A stretch of DNA of 64,000 nt, taken from positions 4,293,001-4,357,000 of the forward strand of contig NZ_JAVIWK010000001.1 in the NCBI RefSeq assembly GCF_034314165.1, written 5' to 3'. How positions within the stretch are numbered: the stretch's first letter is position 1; the number at the start of each line of letters is the position of its first letter. The DNA is from Pseudomonas sp. Bout1 (GTDB taxonomy: Bacteria; Pseudomonadota; Gammaproteobacteria; Pseudomonadales; Pseudomonadaceae). Below are positions 32,137 to 42,223 of this stretch, piece after piece. Made by a program: the position numbers and the translations under genes. The notes beneath the pieces are model-generated. The model saw only the letters and a program-made list of their open reading frames with translations. It did not search any database and was not told the origin of the DNA.

Positions 32137-32209
32137 AACTTAACAAATCAATCCGTCGGCGCAACACTCGGTTCACATGGCTGGCCCACAAACAATAAAA
32201 GAGGTGCAT

Positions 32210-32908
32210 ATGGCAGGTTTCGATAAACGCGTAGCGTCCTATGAAGAGGCGCTGGCAGGCCTGGAAGATGGCATGACGGTGCTGGCCGGTGGCTTTGGCC
32301 TGTGCGGCATCCCGGAAAACCTAATCGCCGAAATCAAGCGTAAAGGCACCCGCGACCTGACCGTGGTCTCCAACAACTGCGGCGTCGACGGCTTCGGCCT
32401 GGGCCTGCTGCTGGAAGGCAAGCAGATCAGCAAGGTCTTCGCGTCCTACGTCGGTGAAAACGCCCTGTTCGAGAAGCAACTGCTCAGCGGCGAAATCGAA
32501 GTGGTCCTGACGCCCCAAGGCACCCTCGCCGAAAAACTGCGCGCAGGCGGTGCCGGCATCCCGGCCTTCTTCACCGCCACCGGCGTCGGCACCCCCGTCG
32601 CCGAAGGCAAGGAAACCCGTGAGTTCAACGGTCGCCCGTACCTGATGGAAGAATCCATCACTGGCGACTTTGCCATCGTCAAAGGCTGGAAAGCCGACCA
32701 CTTCGGCAACGTGATCTACCGCCACACCGCCCAGAACTTCAACCCGCTGGCCGCCACCGCCGGCAAAATCACCGTGGTCGAAGTCGAAGAAATCGTCGAA
32801 CCGGGCGAGCTGGACCCGGCGCATATCCACACCCCAGGGATCTACGTCGACCGGGTCATTTGCGGCACCTTCGAGAAGCGTATCGAACAGCGCACGCTCC
32901 GCAAATAA
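32210..32908 (+). CDS. 3-oxoacid CoA-transferase subunit A
   Basis: A 232-residue alpha subunit of the class I CoA-transferase family (AtoD/ScoA/PcaI). Motifs are the glycine-rich oxyanion loop [13 protein letters not shown] and the segment [14 protein letters not shown]. It moves CoA from succinyl-CoA or acetyl-CoA to acetoacetate or a similar acid. The start at 32210 follows AGAGGTGCAT. Subunit B follows after 30 bases and a thiolase after that: acetoacetate to acetoacetyl-CoA to two acetyl-CoA. Confidence 0.92.
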   Translation: MAGFDKRVASYEEALAGLEDGMTVLAGGFGLCGIPENLIAEIKRKGTRDLTVVSNNCGVDGFGLGLLLEGKQISKVFASYVGENALFEKQLLSGEIEVVLTPQGTLAEKLRAGGAGIPAFFTATGVGTPVAEGKETREFNGRPYLMEESITGDFAIVKGWKADHFGNVIYRHTAQNFNPLAATAGKITVVEVEEIVEPGELDPAHIHTPGIYVDRVICGTFEKRIEQRTLRK

Positions 32909-32938
32909 CCCACCAGCCCAATAACAAGGAGACAAAAA

Positions 32939-33598
32939 ATGGCGCTTACCCGCGAACAAATGGCTCAACGCGTTGCCCGCGAAATGCAGGATGGTTTCTA
33001 CGTGAACCTCGGCATCGGCATCCCGACCCTGGTGGCCAACTACATCCCCGAAGGCATGGAAGTGATGCTCCAATCGGAAAACGGCCTGCTGGGCATGGGG
33101 CCGTTCCCGACCGAAGAAACCATCGACGCCGACATGATCAACGCCGGCAAGCAGACCGTCACCGCGCGCATTGGCGCATCGATCTTCTCCTCGGCCGAGT
33201 CCTTCGCGATGATTCGTGGCGGCCACGTCGACCTGACCGTGCTCGGCGCGTTTGAAGTCGACGTACAGGGCAACATTGCCTCGTGGATGATCCCCGGCAA
33301 GCTGGTCAAGGGTATGGGCGGCGCGATGGATCTGGTGGCCGGTGCCGAGAACATCATCGTGATCATGACCCATGCCTCCAAGGACGGTGAATCCAAGTTA
33401 CTGAGCCAATGCAGCCTGCCGCTCACCGGCGCCAACTGCATCAAGCGTGTGCTGACGGACCTGGCCTACCTGGAAATCGAAAATGGCGCTTTTGTCCTCA
33501 AGGAACGCGCACCTGGCGTCAGTGTTGAAGAGATCGTCAGCAAGACAGCCGGTAAACTGATCGTCCCGGACCACGTTCCAGAAATGCACTTCCAGTGA
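32939..33598 (+). CDS. 3-oxoacid CoA-transferase subunit B
   Basis: A 219-residue beta subunit. It carries the active-site glutamate in SENGLLGMG, the N-terminal [17 protein letters not shown] and GAMDLVAGA. Beta subunits form the covalent glutamyl-CoA intermediate. The gene follows AAGGAGACAAAAA, and its stop is 11 bases before the thiolase start, so the three genes form one operon. Confidence 0.93.
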   Translation: MALTREQMAQRVAREMQDGFYVNLGIGIPTLVANYIPEGMEVMLQSENGLLGMGPFPTEETIDADMINAGKQTVTARIGASIFSSAESFAMIRGGHVDLTVLGAFEVDVQGNIASWMIPGKLVKGMGGAMDLVAGAENIIVIMTHASKDGESKLLSQCSLPLTGANCIKRVLTDLAYLEIENGAFVLKERAPGVSVEEIVSKTAGKLIVPDHVPEMHFQ

Positions 33599-33609
33599 GG
33601 ACAGATTCC

Positions 33610-34791
33610 ATGCAAGACGTCGTGATTGTTGCTGCCACCCGCACCGCCGTGGGCAGCTTCCAAGGTTCGCTGGCGAGCATCCCCGCCCCGGAGCTGGGGG
33701 CTGCGGTGATCCGTCGCCTGCTGGAGCAAACCGGCATCGACCCTGCGCTGGTGGATGAAGTGATCCTTGGCCAGGTGCTCACCGCCGGCAGCGGCCAGAA
33801 CCCGGCCCGCCAGGCCTCCATTCTTGCTGGCCTGCCCCACGCCGTACCGGCCATGACCCTGAACAAGGTCTGCGGCTCGGGCCTCAAGGCGCTGCACCTC
33901 GGCGCGCAAGCGATCCGTTGCGGCGACGCGCAGGTGATCATCGCCGGTGGCATGGAAAACATGAGCCTGGCACCCTACGTATTGCCGGCCGCCCGTACCG
34001 GCCTGCGCATGGGCCACGCGAAGATGCTCGACAGCATGATCACCGACGGCCTGTGGGATGCGTTCAACGACTACCACATGGGCATCACCGCCGAGAATCT
34101 GGTGGACAAGTACGGCATCAGCCGTGAAGCCCAGGACGCCTTCGCCGCCGCCTCCCAGCAGAAAGCCACGGCGGCCATTGAAGCCGGGCGTTTCAGCGAC
34201 GAGATCACACCGATCCTGATTCCCCAGCGCAAGGGCGACCCGATTGCCTTTGCGGTGGATGAACAGCCACGCGCCGGCACCACCGCCGAGTCCCTGGCAA
34301 AGCTCAAGCCGGCCTTCAAGAAAGACGGCAGCGTCACCGCTGGCAATGCGTCGAGCCTCAACGATGGCGCCGCTGCGGTGCTGCTGATGAGCGCCGATAA
34401 AGCCAAGGCACTTGGCTTGCCAGTGCTGGCCCGCATCGCCAGCTACGCCAACGCCGGCGTCGACCCGGCGATCATGGGCATTGGCCCGGTATCGGCCACC
34501 CGCCGCTGCCTGGACAAGGCCGGCTGGAGCCTGGGCGACCTGGACCTGATCGAAGCCAACGAAGCCTTTGCCGCACAGTCACTGGCGGTGGGTAAAGAAC
34601 TGGAATGGGATGCGGCCAAGGTCAACGTCAACGGCGGCGCGATTGCCATCGGCCACCCGATTGGCGCGTCAGGCTGCCGCGTGCTGGTGACCTTGCTGCA
34701 TGAAATGATCAAGCGGGATGCCAAGAAAGGCTTGGCCACACTGTGCATCGGTGGCGGTCAGGGTGTAGCACTGGCGCTCGAACGCGGCTGA
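33610..34791 (+). CDS. atoB: Acetyl-CoA acetyltransferase (thiolase)
   Basis: A 393-residue thiolase with the nucleophilic cysteine in [15 protein letters not shown], the histidine in [12 protein letters not shown] and the C-terminal cysteine in [14 protein letters not shown]. It cleaves acetoacetyl-CoA to two acetyl-CoA, completing the route opened by the two upstream genes. Length and motifs match biosynthetic/degradative acetoacetyl-CoA thiolases. A REPIN follows the stop codon. Confidence 0.93.
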   Translation: MQDVVIVAATRTAVGSFQGSLASIPAPELGAAVIRRLLEQTGIDPALVDEVILGQVLTAGSGQNPARQASILAGLPHAVPAMTLNKVCGSGLKALHLGAQAIRCGDAQVIIAGGMENMSLAPYVLPAARTGLRMGHAKMLDSMITDGLWDAFNDYHMGITAENLVDKYGISREAQDAFAAASQQKATAAIEAGRFSDEITPILIPQRKGDPIAFAVDEQPRAGTTAESLAKLKPAFKKDGSVTAGNASSLNDGAAAVLLMSADKAKALGLPVLARIASYANAGVDPAIMGIGPVSATRRCLDKAGWSLGDLDLIEANEAFAAQSLAVGKELEWDAAKVNVNGGAIAIGHPIGASGCRVLVTLLHEMIKRDAKKGLATLCIGGGQGVALALERG

Positions 34792-34820
34792 TTTCCAAGC
34801 CCATGATGAAAAGGCTCGGC

Positions 34821-34958
34821 CTGTGGTGAGGGGGCTTGTCCCCCGTTGGGCTGCGTAGCAGCCCCAATAAATTGACCTCGGTGTTTGAGGTAGAACTCAT
34901 CGCAGGTTTTTGGGGGCCGCTGCGCAGCCCATCGGGGGGCAAGCCCCCTCACTACAGG
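34821..34958. repeat. REPIN, family A variant (GTGGTGAGGGGGCTTGTCCCCC)
   Basis: GTGGTGAGGGGGCTTGTCCCCCGTTGG faces a CATCGGGGGGCAAGCCCCCTCACTAC arm across about 85 bases. It separates the thiolase from the convergent thioesterase gene. Confidence 0.85.
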
Positions 34959-34968
34959 CTGCGAGCGG

Positions 34969-35388
34969 TCAGTCCCGCGCCTGGGGCACCGCAAATACTG
35001 CATTGGCCCGCACCACCACCTTCTCTCCAACCTGCACGCTGACCGTGGCAAATGCCATCTGCCGACCGCGTTTGTGGTGCTCCAGCCGCACCTCGATCCA
35101 CTCCCCCACCTGCACTGCCCCGAGATAATCCAGGGTCATGCTCGCCGTGATCAACGGCAGCGGCGGTTCACTGGAAAACGCCATGGCGTAGCCCATGCCC
35201 ACATCCGCCAGCGTGGCCAATACGCCGCCATGCACGGTGCCGCGCCCGTTGGCATGGCGGTTGTCGGCGCGCAGGCCGATCTCCAGTTGCAAGCCTTCGC
35301 CACGGCAATACACCGGACCAAGCAGGTCCAGCAGCGGGCTGCTGCGCGACAAACGAGTGAAGCCTTCGGGGACGGCGAGAGTGCTCAT
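34969..35388 (-). CDS. PaaI-family hotdog thioesterase
   Basis: A 139-residue hotdog protein with the PaaI core NGRGTVHGGVLATLADVGMGYA, including the HGG turn and the catalytic-type acid on the long helix, then ITASMTLDYLGAVQVGEWIEV. It should hydrolyse acyl- or aryl-CoA thioesters as a homotetramer. The start at 35388 follows GAAGGCCAC; an in-frame ATG at 35442 is less likely. It is convergent with the acetoacetate operon. Confidence 0.88.
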   Translation of the reverse strand: MSTLAVPEGFTRLSRSSPLLDLLGPVYCRGEGLQLEIGLRADNRHANGRGTVHGGVLATLADVGMGYAMAFSSEPPLPLITASMTLDYLGAVQVGEWIEVRLEHHKRGRQMAFATVSVQVGEKVVVRANAVFAVPQARD

Positions 35389-35642
35389 AAAGTGGCCTTC
35401 CGTGTGATGAGCCATGGGTGTAACGCAGCCAGCGGCCGGCAACCATCATCATCAACCTGGTAAATCCCGTGGGATAAGCCTCCAGGAACGTGCCCGCGCA
35501 TCCAGAAACTTTTTGTAATAACTCCTTCATCTTTCTGCCTGCCCTGTCGATATAGGTCAGCTGCACGGCAGGGTCGCAACCTGACCAACACGTCCTGATG
35601 GCCCCCTCCCGCCTAAAAACTCTTAATCGCATGGATGTCGCA

Positions 35643-37226
35643 ATGTTGAATTCGGCTGCAAAGATGTTGGGTAATGTGAGCGTCAGGGCGAAATTGACCT
35701 TGGGTTTTGCACTCGTATTGATACTGACTGTGTTGATTGCAATCACCGGCTGGACTGGGCTGGGCAACCTTGGCGTGCGGGGGGTAAAGCTCAGCACGAT
35801 CGCCAAGCTCAATGATGACTCCCGCGACGTGCGCATCGCTCGCTTGAGTTACACGCTCAAGCCCGAAGCCTTGAATGCCGCGGCGGTGGTAAAAGTCCTG
35901 GATGACCTGGATCGTCGAATCGGCTTGGTCGACGCGATGCTCAAGGCTCCCGAAGACCAGCGCTGGATTCAACAGGGCCAGGCTGCAATCAGAAACTATC
36001 GCGCGCACTTCCAGAACTTCGCCAGCGCCACCGATGCCCACGACGAGGATAAATCCAGGCAGGCCCAGGCAGCCTTGAACGCCGACATCGCGAGCCTGTT
36101 TGAAGCCTGCAAGCAACTGTCAGACACGCAAACCGAGAAACGCGACCAGGAAGTAAAAGTCGCCGGGCAACTGTTGTTCGGCGCCTCGGCCCTGGCGCTG
36201 GTGATCGGCATCCTGGCCGCCTGGATCATTACCCGGTTGATCGTCACGCCGTTGATGGAAACCCTGAAAAACGCCGAACGGGTGGCCTCGGGTGATTTGA
36301 GCCAGGACATCCACGTGTCCCGGCGCGACGAGTTGGGGCTGTTGCAGGCCAGCATGCAGCGCATGACACTGAACCTGCGCCGCTTGATCGGCGAGTTGCG
36401 TGACGGTGTGGTGCAGATCGCCAGCGCAGCCGAGGAATTATCGGCCGTCACCGAGCAAACCAGTGCCGGCGTCAACAGCCAGAAGGTCGAGACCGATCAG
36501 GTGGCGACCGCGATGAACGAGATGACGGCGACCGTGCAGGAAGTCGCACGCAGCGCCGAGCAGGCGTCCAGCGCCGCCGTGAACGCCGGCCACGAAGCGC
36601 GGGCCAGTGACCAGGTGGTCAATCAGGCGATTGAACAGATCAGCCGGCTGGCCACTGAGGTCGGGCATTCGACCGAGGCCATGGACGGACTCAAGCGCGA
36701 AAGCGCCAAGATCGGCACCGTACTGGATGTGATCAAGTCGGTGGCCCAGCAAACCAACCTGCTGGCGTTGAACGCCGCGATCGAAGCCGCCCGTGCGGGC
36801 GAAGCCGGGCGTGGTTTTGCGGTGGTAGCGGATGAAGTGCGCAGCCTGGCTCAACGCACCCAAACCTCAACCGAGGAAATCGAGGGGCTGATCAGCGGTT
36901 TGCACCACGGCACCCAGCAAGTCGCCCAGCGCCTGGAAAACAGCCGCACCTTGACCGACAGCAGCGTGGAACTGACCCGCCAGGCCGGCACTTCGCTGGC
37001 CAGCATCAGCCGTTGCGTAGCGGATATCGAGTCAATGAACCTGCAAATCGCGGCCGCCGCCGAGCAGCAAAGTGCGGTGGCCGAGGAGATCAATCGCAGC
37101 GTGATCAACGTGCGCGACATTTCCGAGCAAACGGCAGCCGCCAGCGACGAAACAGCTGCCTCCAGTACCGAACTGGCGCGCCTGGGCGTTCACTTGCAAA
37201 ACCTGGTGAGCACCTTCAGGCTTTAA
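35643..37226 (+). CDS. Methyl-accepting chemotaxis protein
   Basis: A 527-residue chemoreceptor: one N-terminal membrane helix (about 17-36), a helical periplasmic domain of about 150 residues of four-helix-bundle type, a second membrane helix (about 180-205; [25 protein letters not shown]), HAMP (about 206-260), and a signalling domain with the conserved hairpin [13 protein letters not shown]. It ends at [10 protein letters not shown] with no CheR-docking pentapeptide. The ligand is unknown. The start is one of several ATGs; 35643 suits the signal helix best. Confidence 0.9.
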   Translation: MLNSAAKMLGNVSVRAKLTLGFALVLILTVLIAITGWTGLGNLGVRGVKLSTIAKLNDDSRDVRIARLSYTLKPEALNAAAVVKVLDDLDRRIGLVDAMLKAPEDQRWIQQGQAAIRNYRAHFQNFASATDAHDEDKSRQAQAALNADIASLFEACKQLSDTQTEKRDQEVKVAGQLLFGASALALVIGILAAWIITRLIVTPLMETLKNAERVASGDLSQDIHVSRRDELGLLQASMQRMTLNLRRLIGELRDGVVQIASAAEELSAVTEQTSAGVNSQKVETDQVATAMNEMTATVQEVARSAEQASSAAVNAGHEARASDQVVNQAIEQISRLATEVGHSTEAMDGLKRESAKIGTVLDVIKSVAQQTNLLALNAAIEAARAGEAGRGFAVVADEVRSLAQRTQTSTEEIEGLISGLHHGTQQVAQRLENSRTLTDSSVELTRQAGTSLASISRCVADIESMNLQIAAAAEQQSAVAEEINRSVINVRDISEQTAAASDETAASSTELARLGVHLQNLVSTFRL

Positions 37227-37227
37227 A

Positions 37228-38313
37228 TCAGCGCCTCAGGCAGCGCTGATAACGCTCATCCACGCGCTTGGCGAACCAGGCCGTGGTGAGGTTGCGGGTG
37301 ATTTTCGGGCTTTTCAGCACAATGCCCGGCAGGATCGCCCGTGGCAGTGGTTTGCCGGCGGCCTTGTCGGCCAGGGCGAACACGCGCTGGTACAGTGTGG
37401 TGTCTTCAAAGTCCAGGCGCTCGCCCTGCTCCAGCTGGCTGCGAATGCTTGGGTTGCGCATGTCCAGCGCCTTGCCCAGGGAGCGTACTGCCAGTTCGGT
37501 GGTGCCCGGCAGGAACGAGCCATAGTTGATCAAGTCGCCGTCCAGCGCCAGCGTGGTACCCGAGACCCGGCTGACCGCCGCCTGGAATGCGGCGTTGCGG
37601 CTAGCGTACCAACCGGCATTGAAATCGGCGAAGCGGTACAGCATCTGGTCGTAGTGCACCGGGTAGCCCAGCAGATGGGTGATGCCAAAGTACATGCCGC
37701 CCCGACGGGTGAACACTTCTCGGCGGATGCTGCCATCCACGGTGTAGGGGTAATCCCGCGCCTGTTTTTGTGCGAAGTCGATGCTGACCTGCATCGGGCC
37801 TGCGGTATGCACCGGGTTGAAGCCGCCAAACAGGGTATTGCCCAAGGGCACGACGCTGATGAAATCGTCAAAGATCCCACTCAAATCCCGCTCGGTACGC
37901 GCAGCACTCAAGCGCTCGGCGTAGGACTTGCCGGTGGGCGAGCGTAGTTGCAGTGCCGTGCGCACCAGCACCGCCGGCACATGGACTTTAGCGGCGCGGC
38001 GCAGGATTTCGTCCTGGGCGATCTTGCCCATGTTCGGCACCGGCGGGTCGACCTGATAGGTGGACTCCTGCTCGGTCACGGCCAGCACGGCGCAGATGTT
38101 TTCGGTACTGGGGTAGATTTTCTGCGTATTGAAGGCGGTGTAGATGTCTTGGGCCCAGCCGCCACGATCCGGCACGCTGGCCGGCATCAGCCGCACGACC
38201 TGTGCCTTCACCTCGGCTTCGCTGCGCTCGGGCAGTGGCTGCGTGCGCTGGCTGGAGCAGCCGGCCAGCACCAGCAAGGTGGTGAGGCACAGGATCAGGC
38301 GAGACGAATGCAT
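37228..38313 (-). CDS. DUF1615 family lipoprotein
   Basis: A 361-residue lipoprotein with signal and lipobox (LVLAGC, lipidated C19). The mature protein shows the DUF1615 layout, beginning PDRGGWAQDIYTAF and ENICAVLAVTEQESTY, which resembles the glutamate-bearing segment of lysozyme-like folds, then FADFNAGWYASRNAAFQ. It may be a cell-wall enzyme or scaffold of the outer membrane, but no activity is established. The start at 38313 follows AAGGAAG. Its stop lies directly after the convergent chemoreceptor gene. Confidence 0.82.
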   Translation of the reverse strand: MHSSRLILCLTTLLVLAGCSSQRTQPLPERSEAEVKAQVVRLMPASVPDRGGWAQDIYTAFNTQKIYPSTENICAVLAVTEQESTYQVDPPVPNMGKIAQDEILRRAAKVHVPAVLVRTALQLRSPTGKSYAERLSAARTERDLSGIFDDFISVVPLGNTLFGGFNPVHTAGPMQVSIDFAQKQARDYPYTVDGSIRREVFTRRGGMYFGITHLLGYPVHYDQMLYRFADFNAGWYASRNAAFQAAVSRVSGTTLALDGDLINYGSFLPGTTELAVRSLGKALDMRNPSIRSQLEQGERLDFEDTTLYQRVFALADKAAGKPLPRAILPGIVLKSPKITRNLTTAWFAKRVDERYQRCLRR

Positions 38314-38458
38314 GGGGCTTCCTTGGGCGACGATGGGCCAGTCTTGGCAGATATCGACCGGAAAGTCTAACCGGGGTTCGCCGTCCTGCTGCACTCGCCA
38401 ATGAATGCAGAACATGAAGGATCAGGCACCCGTCGTTCCTGCAAGGCGTTTGAATGCC

Positions 38459-38605
38459 ATGTTCAGCCTGAACTTCCTGACCACCTGCCTGATCGTCGTA
38501 CTGATTCCCGGCACCGGCGTAATCTTCACCGTGCCCACCGGGGCTGACCGCCGGCAAGCGCGCCAGCGTATTCGCCGCGCCGGGCAGCAGCGAACAGGCT
38601 CCTAG
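38459..38605 (+). pseudogene. Remnant of a LysE-family exporter
   Basis: The ATG at 38459 opens a LysE/RhtB-type N-terminus (MFSLNFLTTCLIVVLIPGTG...). At about 38540 an extra G after ACCGG changes the frame; the neighbouring frame continues the family pattern (GLTAGKRASVFAA). All coding resemblance ends by about 38585 at the edge of a REP. The gene is thus both frameshifted and cut off after about 45 of some 200 codons. An intact paralogue is at 39839-40459. Confidence 0.65.
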
Positions 38606-38696
38606 TGGCGAGGGAGCTTGCTCCCGCTGGACTGCGCAGCAGGCCCATTTTCAGGGCCGCTGCGCGCCCCAGCGGGAGCAAGCTCCCTCGCCACAG
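38604..38696. repeat. REPIN, family A
   Basis: GTGGCGAGGGAGCTTGCTCCCGCTGG faces CAGCGGGAGCAAGCTCCCTCGCCAC across about 40 bases. Its left arm begins where the LysE remnant ends, and its right arm stands a few bases before the hemB stop codon. Confidence 0.9.
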
Positions 38697-38701
38697 GTTA
38701 C

Positions 38702-39676
38702 TTAGATCCCGGCCAGTGCCAGGTCCATTGCAAAGTAGGTGAAGATCAAGTCTGCACCAGCGCGCTTGATCGAACCCAGGGTTTCCCGTACCACGCGGGC
38801 TTCATCGATGGCGCCCGCCTGGGCACCGAACTTGATCATCGCGTACTCGCCGCTGACCTGGTACGCCGCCACCGGCAAACGCGAGGCTTCGCGGATGTCG
38901 CGGATGATGTCCAGGTAAGCGCCGGCCGGCTTGACCATCAACGCATCGGCGCCTTCCTGCTCATCCAGCAACGATTCACGTACCGCTTCGCGGCGGTTCA
39001 TCGGGTTCATCTGGTAGCTCTTGCGGTCGCCCTTGAGCGCGCTGCCGCCAGCTTCGCGGAAGGGGCCGTAAAGAGCCGAGGCGAATTTGGTGGAGTAGGC
39101 CATGATCGGAATATGGCTGAAACCCGCTTCATCCAGCGCCCGGCGAATCGCCTGCACCTGCCCGTCCATTGCAGCAGACGGCGCGATTACATCGGCACCG
39201 GCGCGGGCGGCGGCCACGGCCTGTTTGCCAAGGTTGACCAAGGTGCGGTCGTTGTCGACCTCGGCGCCGTGCATCACGCCACAATGGCCGTGGTCGGTGT
39301 ACTCGCAGAAGCAGGTGTCGGACATCACGATCATTTCCGGCACCGCGTCCTTGATGATCGAGGACATGCGCGAGACCAGGCCACGCTCTTGCCAGGTGTC
39401 ACTGCCCGTAGCATCCAGGTGGTGGGACACGCCGAAGGTCATCACCGACTTGATGCCGGCGTTGGCATAGCGTTCGATCTCGAAGGCCAGCTTCGACTCG
39501 GGAATGCGCTGCACCCCGGGCATGCTGGTGATCGGTACGAAGTCGTCGATTTCTTCTTCAACGAAGATCGGCAGCACCAGGTCGTTGAGGGTGAACTCAC
39601 TTTCCTGGAACAAGCCACGCAACTGCGCAGAGCGGCGCAGGCGGCGTGGACGGGCTTCGGGGAACTGGCTGGACAT
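38702..39676 (-). CDS. hemB: Delta-aminolevulinate dehydratase (porphobilinogen synthase), zinc type
   Basis: A 324-residue HemB that condenses two aminolevulinate molecules to porphobilinogen. Schiff-base lysines are K197 ([13 protein letters not shown]) and K249 ([12 protein letters not shown]). The metal loop carries three cysteines, C122, C124 and C132 ([14 protein letters not shown]), the catalytic-zinc arrangement of E. coli. The well-studied P. aeruginosa enzyme has aspartates there and uses magnesium, so this may be a second, zinc-dependent copy. The start at 39676 gives the usual length. Monocistronic. Confidence 0.93.
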   Translation of the reverse strand: MSSQFPEARPRRLRRSAQLRGLFQESEFTLNDLVLPIFVEEEIDDFVPITSMPGVQRIPESKLAFEIERYANAGIKSVMTFGVSHHLDATGSDTWQERGLVSRMSSIIKDAVPEMIVMSDTCFCEYTDHGHCGVMHGAEVDNDRTLVNLGKQAVAAARAGADVIAPSAAMDGQVQAIRRALDEAGFSHIPIMAYSTKFASALYGPFREAGGSALKGDRKSYQMNPMNRREAVRESLLDEQEGADALMVKPAGAYLDIIRDIREASRLPVAAYQVSGEYAMIKFGAQAGAIDEARVVRETLGSIKRAGADLIFTYFAMDLALAGI

Positions 39677-39838
39677 TGATGCTCCTGAAAAAAAGGGCCG
39701 AGGCACATAGCTTAAGGGCGAAAGCTTATGCCCGGATTGACCGGGAGCACAAACGTCCGTTCGATAACAGTGCTTTTCTTATTCCGTAACAATGATGTTT
39801 GCGGCTATGCTCGGCAAAACAGCAAAGGAGCGCTCGGC

Positions 39839-40459
39839 ATGTTTGATATCCAGAACTACGGCAGTTTTATCGCGGCCATCCTGATCTTCCAGTTGATCCC
39901 GGGGCCAGGCACCTTTGCCATCCTGCATGCCACGGCGCGCAATGGCATCCGCGCCGGATTTGGCGCGGTGTTCGGTACGGTGCTGGGCGATTTGATCTTC
40001 ATGCTCGCTGCTTCCGCAGGCCTAGCGGCCCTGATGAAAGCCAACCCGATGCTGTTCATGGCACTGCAATGGGCCGGTGCGGCTTACCTCTGCTGGATGG
40101 GCCTGCAACTGCTGCTCACCCCGGTCAACCGTGATGTGGTCGGCCAAGAACCGCAACGCTCCGGCTGGATCTACTTTCGCCGGGCCATTGCGGTGAGCCT
40201 GACCAACCCCAAGGTGATCCTGTTTTTCGTGGCGTTTTTTCCGTTGTTCATCCGCCCGGATTCGCCCAGCAGCACCTTGGTGGCGATGATGGTGCACGTC
40301 ACGCTGATCGGCTTTGTGTACCAGGCGCTGCTGGTGCTGGTAGGCAACGCGCTGGTGATCCGCCTGCGAACCTTTGCGCTGGCGCGTAAAATCGCAACCC
40401 GCGTGGCAGGCCTGGCGTTGATCGGGTTTGGGATCAAGCTGGCCGCCAACAACCGTTAA
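39839..40459 (+). CDS. LysE/RhtB-family amino-acid exporter
   Basis: A 206-residue, six-helix exporter with the family N-terminus (AAILIFQLIPGPGTFAILHATARNG) and SLTNPKVILFFVAFFPLF in the middle. These proteins export amino acids such as lysine, threonine or homoserine lactone. The start at 39839 follows AAGGAGCGCTCGGC. Its stop overlaps the end of the convergent PhzF gene by four bases. It is intact, unlike the remnant at 38459. Confidence 0.9.
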   Translation: MFDIQNYGSFIAAILIFQLIPGPGTFAILHATARNGIRAGFGAVFGTVLGDLIFMLAASAGLAALMKANPMLFMALQWAGAAYLCWMGLQLLLTPVNRDVVGQEPQRSGWIYFRRAIAVSLTNPKVILFFVAFFPLFIRPDSPSSTLVAMMVHVTLIGFVYQALLVLVGNALVIRLRTFALARKIATRVAGLALIGFGIKLAANNR

Positions 40460-41298
40460 AGGTTCAACTGCCCTTCAATACACACCGCCACCGCGCCGCC
40501 GACCCAGATCTGCTCACCGCTCTGCTCCACGCGGATGCGCCCGGCGCGGCCCATGGCGGTGCCCTGGCTGACCACATAGCGGCTGGGTGCCAGGCCTTCG
40601 CCCAGCAACCACTGGGCGACACCGGCATTCAGGCTGCCGGTGGCCGGGTCTTCCGGCGCACCATCGCCGGCAATAAAGGCACGCACTTCAAATTGCGCCT
40701 CATCACCATCACGCTCCGGGTTCCATGGGGCAATCACGCCCACGGCCAACCCCTCCAACTGTGAATAGTCCGGACGCAGCGCCAGTACCTGTTCCCGATC
40801 AGCCAGCATCACCGCCAGCCAACCCGCGCCGTTATCCACCCACTGGCTGCGCACAATCGCCCCGGGTTCCAGGGCCAATGCCCGTCGAACACGTTCCACC
40901 AATTCGGGCTCCAGCGGGCCGGAGCGCAACAGCGGTGGCGCGATAAACGCCAGCTCGGCGCCTTGGCGACGGATGTGTACCAGGCCGATTTCACATTCCT
41001 GCACGATCTGCTCGCCAGCCGGTTGGCCGCCGGCCTGTAACCAGGCATGGCAACTGCCGAGGGTCGGATGGCCGGCAAACGGCAATTCCTTGAGGGTGGT
41101 GAAGATTCTTACGCGGTAATCCGCCCGTGGATCACGGGGCTTGAGCAAAAACGTGGTTTCACTGAGGTTGGTCCAGTTGGCAAAATCCGCCATTTGCTGG
41201 TCGCTCAGGCTGTCGGCACCCAGCACCACGGCCAGCGGGTTGCCCTTGAGCGCCACGTCGCTGAAAACGTCGAGCTGTTTGAAGTCGAAAGAAGGCAT
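40456..41298 (-). CDS. PhzF-family protein (second paralogue)
   Basis: A 280-residue PhzF-fold protein with KQLDVFSDVALKGNPLAVVL, the catalytic-type glutamate in WTNLSETTFLL, PFAGHPTLGSCHAWL and the C-terminal ATGSLNAGVAQWLLG. The substrate is unknown. It differs clearly from the copy at 8402 (different glutamate context) and stands alone beside a glutathione transferase gene. The start follows a GGAACCGC stretch. Confidence 0.88.
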   Translation of the reverse strand: MPSFDFKQLDVFSDVALKGNPLAVVLGADSLSDQQMADFANWTNLSETTFLLKPRDPRADYRVRIFTTLKELPFAGHPTLGSCHAWLQAGGQPAGEQIVQECEIGLVHIRRQGAELAFIAPPLLRSGPLEPELVERVRRALALEPGAIVRSQWVDNGAGWLAVMLADREQVLALRPDYSQLEGLAVGVIAPWNPERDGDEAQFEVRAFIAGDGAPEDPATGSLNAGVAQWLLGEGLAPSRYVVSQGTAMGRAGRIRVEQSGEQIWVGGAVAVCIEGQLNL

Positions 41299-41306
41299 GC
41301 GGTTCC

Positions 41307-42005
41307 TTATGCTGGGATGTTCAAGCCACGGATCACGGCTGGCCGGGCGACAAAACCGTCCAGGGCCCGCAGTACGTTCGGGAAGTCGGTAATGCCCACC
41401 AGTTCGCCAGACTCATAGAAACCGATCAGGTTGCGCACCCACGGGAAGGTGGCGATGTCGGCAATGCTGTACTCGTCGCCCATGATCCAGGTACGGCCCA
41501 GCAGGCGTTTTTCCAGCACCTCCAGCAGGCGGCGCGACTCGGCCACGTAGCGGTCACGCGGGCGTTTATCCTCGTAGGCCGCACCGGCGAATTTGTTGAA
41601 GAAGCCCAACTGGCCGAACATCGGCCCGATACCGGCCATCTGGAACATCAGCCACTGGATCGTTTCGTAGCGCATTGCCGGGTCTTCGGGCAGCAGTTCG
41701 CCACTCTTCTCGGCGAGGTAGATCAGGATCGCGCCCGACTCGAACAACCCCAGCGCCTGGCCACCCGGGCCGTTGGGGTCAATGATCGCCGGGATCTTGT
41801 TGTTCGGGTTCAGCGACAGGAATTCGCTGGAGAGCTGGTCCTGGGTCTCGAAGCTGACCTTGTGCGCCTCGTACGGCAACCCAAGCTCCTCCAGCATGAT
41901 CGACACCTTGACTCCGTTGGGCGTTGGCAACGAGTACAACTGCAGGCGCTCGGGGTGCAGGGCAGGCCATTTGGCGCTGATGGGGAAGTCGGAAAGTGAG
42001 TTCAT
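41307..42005 (-). CDS. Glutathione S-transferase (YghU/YfcG type)
   Basis: A 232-residue GST. The thioredoxin-like N-domain has LYSLPTPNGVKVSIMLEELGLPYEAHKV, NPNNKIPAIIDP and the glutathione site ESGAILIYLAEKSG. The helical C-domain has the N-capping GDEYSIADIATFPWV. This resembles the Ure2p/YfcG/YghU group, which reduce disulfides or peroxides. The start is at 42005; the PhzF gene lies nine bases downstream, so the two are probably co-transcribed. Confidence 0.9.
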   Translation of the reverse strand: MNSLSDFPISAKWPALHPERLQLYSLPTPNGVKVSIMLEELGLPYEAHKVSFETQDQLSSEFLSLNPNNKIPAIIDPNGPGGQALGLFESGAILIYLAEKSGELLPEDPAMRYETIQWLMFQMAGIGPMFGQLGFFNKFAGAAYEDKRPRDRYVAESRRLLEVLEKRLLGRTWIMGDEYSIADIATFPWVRNLIGFYESGELVGITDFPNVLRALDGFVARPAVIRGLNIPA

Positions 42006-42223
42006 TGCATAACTCCTGATAGATGCCCTGATAATAGTGGCTTGATGGGCGTCCTGCACCCGTCTTAAATCCGCAACATCCGCCGGTTAATCTGCTGCAA
42101 ACGGCAAGGATGCCGCCCCATCTCCCCTGCGAAACGAACCAAACTGCCTCGGGGCACTCTTACAGAGCGCCCGCTGGCCGGGCTTGCTCGCCCCGATTCC
42201 TCGCACCGAGACTTAGAACCATC

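Noticed and set aside
35520..35600. Possible flagellar-sigma promoter before the chemoreceptor
   Set aside because: GTCGATAT resembles the -10 element but no matching TAAA at proper spacing was found.
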